Origin: UBA4055 sp964648295
GTDB taxonomy: Bacteria > UBA4055
Length of the DNA: 53,135 nt
Direction: 5' to 3'
Assembly: GCA_964648295.1 (NCBI GenBank)
Contig: CAZYNH010000017.1
Location: 1 to 53,135, forward strand
A program made the position numbers and the translations under genes. The notes beneath the pieces were generated by a model. It was not told the DNA's origin. It saw nothing but the letters and a program-made list of their open reading frames with translations, and ran no database searches. Shown here piece by piece: positions 49,633 to 53,135 of this stretch (position 1 is the stretch's first letter; the number at the start of each line of letters is the position of its first letter).

Positions 49633-52600
49633 TCATTCGTCTTCCTTCCCCATCTCCTCCACGATCTTCATTGTCTCTACGCTTACGGTACAAACTCTCT
49701 TTAATAAATCTATCACCTGATCTTTGTAATCCGCGAAGCGGTAAGTGTTGAACTTCTCTGCTATTGTCGGATCTTTGGGTTTCTTTTCTTTGTACTGGTC
49801 AAGGATCCATTCGAGAGCGGAACGGTTTCCGAGCTTGTAGTCCCAGGCTGATTTTGGCACGCCTTTCAAAATCGTCAGTTCGTCTATCTCGATGATCCCG
49901 GCTTCTTTGTCGGCTTTGAGTTTAGCCTTGACCGAAGGTCTGTATGTGTATAATGTCTCAGGCTCTTTGACCATGCTGATCAATTCCTTCTGCCTTTTTG
50001 ATTCGGCTTTGGTATCCGATTGAATTGTTTCGAGCTTGTAAGGTTCAGCCTGTTCGTAATTGATATGAAGTTCCATAAGCTTTTTGCCCCAGCCTGCCCA
50101 CTTCCAAAAATCGGGATAAAAAGGAAGCCTCGGGAATTCACGCTTGAGATTCAGCTCATATTTTTTTCTGTAAGCCGGATCGTGCAGGACTGCGTATGTG
50201 TAATGAAAAACATCCTGTTTCGTGATCTTTTTATCTTTGTAATGAGTTGCGAACTGCTCCAATCCCCAATCGGTAATGTTATCGTGCCTATTTCCTGTAG
50301 CATCGTAGCGGTATAGAGGTAAGCATTGTGTTTTTTCTAAAAAATCATAGCTATAAACTAATTTAGATGCTAACGCTTGGAATTGCTTTGAACTCGACAA
50401 GCCAGAAAAACATATTACCTCATTTCCTTTTGTAAAATTATCTCCAAAAAGAATCTGATGATTTGAAGTTAACCTGTCATTAAGTTCTATACTCGCATAA
50501 AAATATGTTCTAATGTAAGGTCTATATTCATTCGTAATTATTCGTTCTTGTTCGTATGTAATAGTTTTCTTCTTACTGAATAAAGTTTTTAAATCACTTG
50601 TCCATTTTATAGAGTAATCAATAAAATCATTAATTTTAATATCTTTCTCTTTACATTCTTTAAATTTAGCTAGTTGAGAATTGTAGCTTTTGAGAAAGTA
50701 TTTAATTTTACTATTCAGGTTACTGCAACTATAATCAGTAACCCATTCATCTCTACCACCCGCATATCCATTTGAATAAAACTGAAATAATACTCCACCT
50801 TTATTCTGGTGTTTTTCTGATTTGTCGATTACTGGGAGTAAGTCATCCCAGTCATTGTCATCCGATAAATTTATCCAGTTATTATTTATGTCGGGTATGA
50901 TATGGGTGAAATGGATTTTTTCTATTGGATTGTTTCGTAGCCAGCCCAGTTTTTCTTCTTTGCGCCAGTTGTCTTCCATTGTTACATATTCGATATGGCA
51001 GGTGGAATCTTTTCTTTCTTTTTTGATTAGGAACATTATGGCTACGCCGGTCTGGATGCCGAACACATTGTGCGTGGTTCCTGCGATCTTTGGATTGGCT
51101 CTGACATCGCTTCTTGTGTCAATTATGTAGGCATTGCTGAAATCTTCCTGTATGCATTTTCTGAAGCCGTCGAAAGTCCTGCTGTCAATAAAGCTTCGGT
51201 TGGTTATGAAGGCTAAAACTCCGTTTTTGTCAAGCCTGTCCATTGCCCAGCGATAGAATCTTGAATACATATCGTAGAGCTTTGTTTTCTGCGCGGTGCT
51301 GTATTTTATGTATGTGTTCTTGATGCGTTTATCTATTTCGGGATAGGTTCTATTCTTATTGTTCTCATTTTCATTTAGCTGATTTGCATTGTAAGGCGGA
51401 TTTCCGATCACGACCGATATTTTTTTGCTGTTCTGTTTTTTGATTCGTTTTGTATTTTCCGATGTGAGTCCGAAGAGGTCATTCTCCTTACCTTCATAAT
51501 GCAGAGCCGCAACATTGTCGAGAGTGTCCACGAAGCAGAGGTTGTTGAATTCAGCGTAATACTGCATTTTCTGCTTGAAAGTGTATTCGATATTCAGGTT
51601 AGCTATGTAATAAGGCAGGATCGCAACTTCGTTGGCGTGGAGTTCGTTATCATATTTATATTTTAAGTCATGGCTCGGGATTGCGTGTTCCATGATCTCG
51701 CAGATGAATGTTCCCGTACCTGTCGCAGGGTCGAGGATGTCAACATTTTTATCGGCAAGCGTTTTTCCGAAGTGCTTATGAAGAAGATAATCTGTGCTTT
51801 TTACCATGAACTGAACGATTTCATTCGGGGTATATACGACACCGAGCCTGTCCGCAGCTTTGGGGTTATAGACTTTATAGAAATTTTCATAAAGTACTTT
51901 GAGAAATTTTTGTTTTTCATGATGGTCGGTTATAGCTGCCGCAGTAGCATTTATAGCCTCATAATAATGCTCGATACTGTGCAGTAAATTTCTTCTGTCC
52001 TGATAGGTGTATAAAGTCTCGATCAGTTTTTCAAGCTCTGATGCGATGGTATTATGCCTGTGAAAATCAGGGTCGTCAAATATCTTATTAAATATATCGC
52101 CCGTCAAAATATGCTGGATCATCATTTCCCTAATATCGTCAAGCGTAATATCGGGATTGATCTCAGCCTTACACAATTCAAAAAATGTTTCCTGAGCAGC
52201 AATAAATTTAGGATTGTTTTCGCGGTTCTTGACGATACTTGCTCTGAGTGCCTCTACGATCGCCGGAATATCTGCTTTGAATTTCTCTATTGCGTCTTCG
52301 AACTTATAAACGACTTCGCTCTTAAAGGTAATAAAAGTAAGCAAAATTCCGTGAAGCTTATCCGGATCACGCATATCTATTCTGACAAGCTCTTCGCCGC
52401 GCTGGAAAAGTACTGCCTTCTTGCTGTCCTCGAAAAGAATGTTCGTAAGCGGATAACCCTTTTTCACCTTCGAATCTATCTCGGCGTCAAGGTCGTCCCT
52501 TTCGTCCTTGCTCTCCCATAATCCGACATCGAGACCCCAAAGGTTCCTGACCACTCCGTCAGGCGTGACGGTTTTCCCTTTCGTACCGAGGACTTTTACC

Positions 52601-52749
52601 TCGGGCACTACTTCGTAGTTGTATTCGTGAGCGTATTCGTTAAGAAGCGTCCAGAAATGATTCCTGATGCTCATCTCGTTCGAGCTCTTCCCGTAAGTCA
52701 TCGCCCTTTCAAGGTTCTGATAATACTTGTTGATAAGGATCTTACTCAT
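49633..52749 (-). CDS. Single-chain restriction-methylation enzyme, type ISP/IIG-like without helicase
   Basis: A 1038-residue enzyme combining cleavage, N6-adenine methylation and specificity. N-terminal PD-(D/E)xK nuclease: TPDGVV then GLWESKDE (E-x-K, about 62-82). A helical connector (about 130-310) follows. The gamma-type methyltransferase has motif I DILDPATGTGTF (near 341) and motif IV NPPY (near 447). Target recognition lies at about 590-810, then a type-ISP-like C-terminal domain (TDWGLEQFATHYKD, DVFHYTYAVLHDPAYR, FPRLPFYPDFWKWAGWGKKL). The superfamily 2 helicase of classical ISP enzymes (about 1500 residues) is absent. It heads the four-gene operon, with the RloC-like gene about 10-16 bases on. 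The central, probable recognition part is visibly more AT-rich than the rest. Confidence 0.85.
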   Translation of the reverse strand: MSKILINKYYQNLERAMTYGKSSNEMSIRNHFWTLLNEYAHEYNYEVVPEVKVLGTKGKTVTPDGVVRNLWGLDVGLWESKDERDDLDAEIDSKVKKGYPLTNILFEDSKKAVLFQRGEELVRIDMRDPDKLHGILLTFITFKSEVVYKFEDAIEKFKADIPAIVEALRASIVKNRENNPKFIAAQETFFELCKAEINPDITLDDIREMMIQHILTGDIFNKIFDDPDFHRHNTIASELEKLIETLYTYQDRRNLLHSIEHYYEAINATAAAITDHHEKQKFLKVLYENFYKVYNPKAADRLGVVYTPNEIVQFMVKSTDYLLHKHFGKTLADKNVDILDPATGTGTFICEIMEHAIPSHDLKYKYDNELHANEVAILPYYIANLNIEYTFKQKMQYYAEFNNLCFVDTLDNVAALHYEGKENDLFGLTSENTKRIKKQNSKKISVVIGNPPYNANQLNENENNKNRTYPEIDKRIKNTYIKYSTAQKTKLYDMYSRFYRWAMDRLDKNGVLAFITNRSFIDSRTFDGFRKCIQEDFSNAYIIDTRSDVRANPKIAGTTHNVFGIQTGVAIMFLIKKERKDSTCHIEYVTMEDNWRKEEKLGWLRNNPIEKIHFTHIIPDINNNWINLSDDNDWDDLLPVIDKSEKHQNKGGVLFQFYSNGYAGGRDEWVTDYSCSNLNSKIKYFLKSYNSQLAKFKECKEKDIKINDFIDYSIKWTSDLKTLFSKKKTITYEQERIITNEYRPYIRTYFYASIELNDRLTSNHQILFGDNFTKGNEVICFSGLSSSKQFQALASKLVYSYDFLEKTQCLPLYRYDATGNRHDNITDWGLEQFATHYKDKKITKQDVFHYTYAVLHDPAYRKKYELNLKREFPRLPFYPDFWKWAGWGKKLMELHINYEQAEPYKLETIQSDTKAESKRQKELISMVKEPETLYTYRPSVKAKLKADKEAGIIEIDELTILKGVPKSAWDYKLGNRSALEWILDQYKEKKPKDPTIAEKFNTYRFADYKDQVIDLLKRVCTVSVETMKIVEEMGKEDE

Positions 52750-52846
52750 TCCACTCAGGCTCTCATTTATTTTATTAGTAAAGTATTTAATCTGACAGAT
52801 AAAATCAAGCTTAATCGTTAACTTAAGAGGTGCTTTCGTAGCTCTA

Positions 52847-53119
52847 TCAATCTTTTATTCCTGTAAATTCATAAACGGTCATACTCTTATCGCCCTTTTT
52901 TAATAATATTCCCGAATCTGCGCCGGATTTGAGATCCCTGCTTGCCGTAGCTGTGGAAATATCTTTAAACAGCCTTAAATAATCCTTTCTTGAAAACTCT
53001 TTCGTGCCGAACTTATCTTTCGCTATTTCCATTCTTTCTTCAGAATTCATGACTTTTGATTCATTCCATAGAATGCGGTCATGGAATACACCCGATTTTT
53101 TGTAGACATTGCTAAGCAC
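52847..53119 (-). CDS. Small winged-helix protein, Fic C-terminal-like
   Basis: A 90-residue protein read from GTG with GGGAG eight bases upstream. Residues about 25-88 match the winged-helix tail of Fic/DUF4172 proteins: MNSEERMEIAKDKFG, FSRKDYLRLFKDISTATASRDL (recognition helix), SGILLKKGDKSMTVYEF. The Fic catalytic part is missing. So it is either a stand-alone regulator of the adjacent restriction operon or the remnant of a Fic protein whose body lies outside or was lost. Its first 12 codons and ribosome site are the terminal inverted repeat, shared with the left end of the window. The gap to the restriction gene is 97 bases without a convincing promoter. Confidence 0.5.
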   Translation of the reverse strand: MLSNVYKKSGVFHDRILWNESKVMNSEERMEIAKDKFGTKEFSRKDYLRLFKDISTATASRDLKSGADSGILLKKGDKSMTVYEFTGIKD

Positions 53120-53131
53120 ATTTATCTCCCT
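53082..53131 (-). repeat. Terminal inverted repeat, right copy
   Basis: Exact reverse complement of 1-50. It contains the ribosome site and first 12 codons of the winged-helix gene; four more bases follow to the end of the window. Confidence 0.9.
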
Positions 53132-53135
53132 TCTT

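Noticed and set aside
52054..52521. 155-codon plus-strand frame opposite the restriction gene
   Set aside because: It lies wholly antisense to a well-supported gene with clear motifs and has no recognisable domain or ribosome site.
49633..52749. Classical type I system (separate HsdR, HsdM, HsdS)
   Set aside because: One polypeptide holds nuclease, methyltransferase and recognition parts, and no helicase or separate specificity gene is present.
44667..53119. Integrated prophage or transposon
   Set aside because: No integrase, transposase, capsid, portal or terminase gene and no tRNA-flanking repeats were seen.
1..53135. CRISPR array, tRNA or rRNA genes
   Set aside because: Read-through of all intergenic gaps (none over about 200 bases) showed no regularly spaced repeats and no cloverleaf-like sequence.

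Overview
The window looks like a piece of chromosome from an uncultured Gram-negative anaerobe, most likely in the FCB group (Cloacimonadota/Delongbacteria/Marinimicrobia-like). The evidence: lpxK means LPS and an outer membrane. Three secreted proteins end in the HQNYPNPFNP-type sorting domain used for type IX secretion. There are many small beta-barrel proteins, a Na+-pumping methylmalonyl-CoA decarboxylase, and a giant cyclase-AAA-TPR protein. The phylum is an inference; there is no rRNA gene. No tRNA, rRNA, CRISPR array, transposase or phage gene was seen. No gene-free stretch exceeds about 200 bases.

Layout. 0-0.9 kb: the end of the sequence (50 bases of it repeated inverted at the other end) and a ParDE-type toxin-antitoxin pair. 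0.9-5.6 kb (-): an envelope operon of two tandem FlgT/LPP20-like paralogues, a beta-barrel, and a FlgT-like/beta-barrel fusion. 5.7-9.6 kb (-): outer-membrane barrel, metK, second barrel, membrane-anchored sulfatase-like protein. 9.7-11.3 kb (-): pterin genes folE, an SDR pteridine-reductase-like gene, folB. 11.5-15.9 kb (+): hprK, EIIA-Man, DUF3108, lpxK and a GlcF-like iron-sulfur protein. 15.9-19.7 kb (-): complete methylmalonyl-CoA decarboxylase operon mmdADCB. 19.9-23.6 kb (+): BatA/vWA-like membrane protein with a BtuCD/FecCD-type ABC importer. 23.7-30.4 kb (+): zinc ribbon, lepA, lepB, tandem cyclase-AAA-TPR protein. 30.4-35.8 kb (-): three type IX cargo proteins. 36.0-42.4 kb (-): BI-1 protein, M42 peptidase, secreted proteins, a ZIP transporter fused to a cyclic-nucleotide-binding domain, a CsgG-like protein, a lipoprotein. 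42.6-44.6 kb (-): XRE-ImmA / PIN / GNAT cassette. 44.7-52.7 kb (-): four-gene putative defence operon: helicase-less ISP/IIG-type restriction-methylation enzyme, RloC/PrrC-like ATPase, MORC-like GHKL ATPase, unknown protein. 52.8-53.1 kb (-): small winged-helix protein.

How it fits together. The core carries housekeeping and envelope genes in tight operons with 0-30 base gaps and several start/stop overlaps. Cyclic-nucleotide signalling is suggested by a tandem-domain cyclase and a cNMP-domain metal transporter about 9 kb apart. The last 10 kb is an accessory defence island, visibly more AT-rich between about 44.6 and 49.6 kb. Its central operon combines DNA restriction, a probable tRNA-cleaving second line (an Arg-Glu-His triad with PrrC-like spacing) and a GHKL ATPase. 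It is the best candidate for an undescribed system here.
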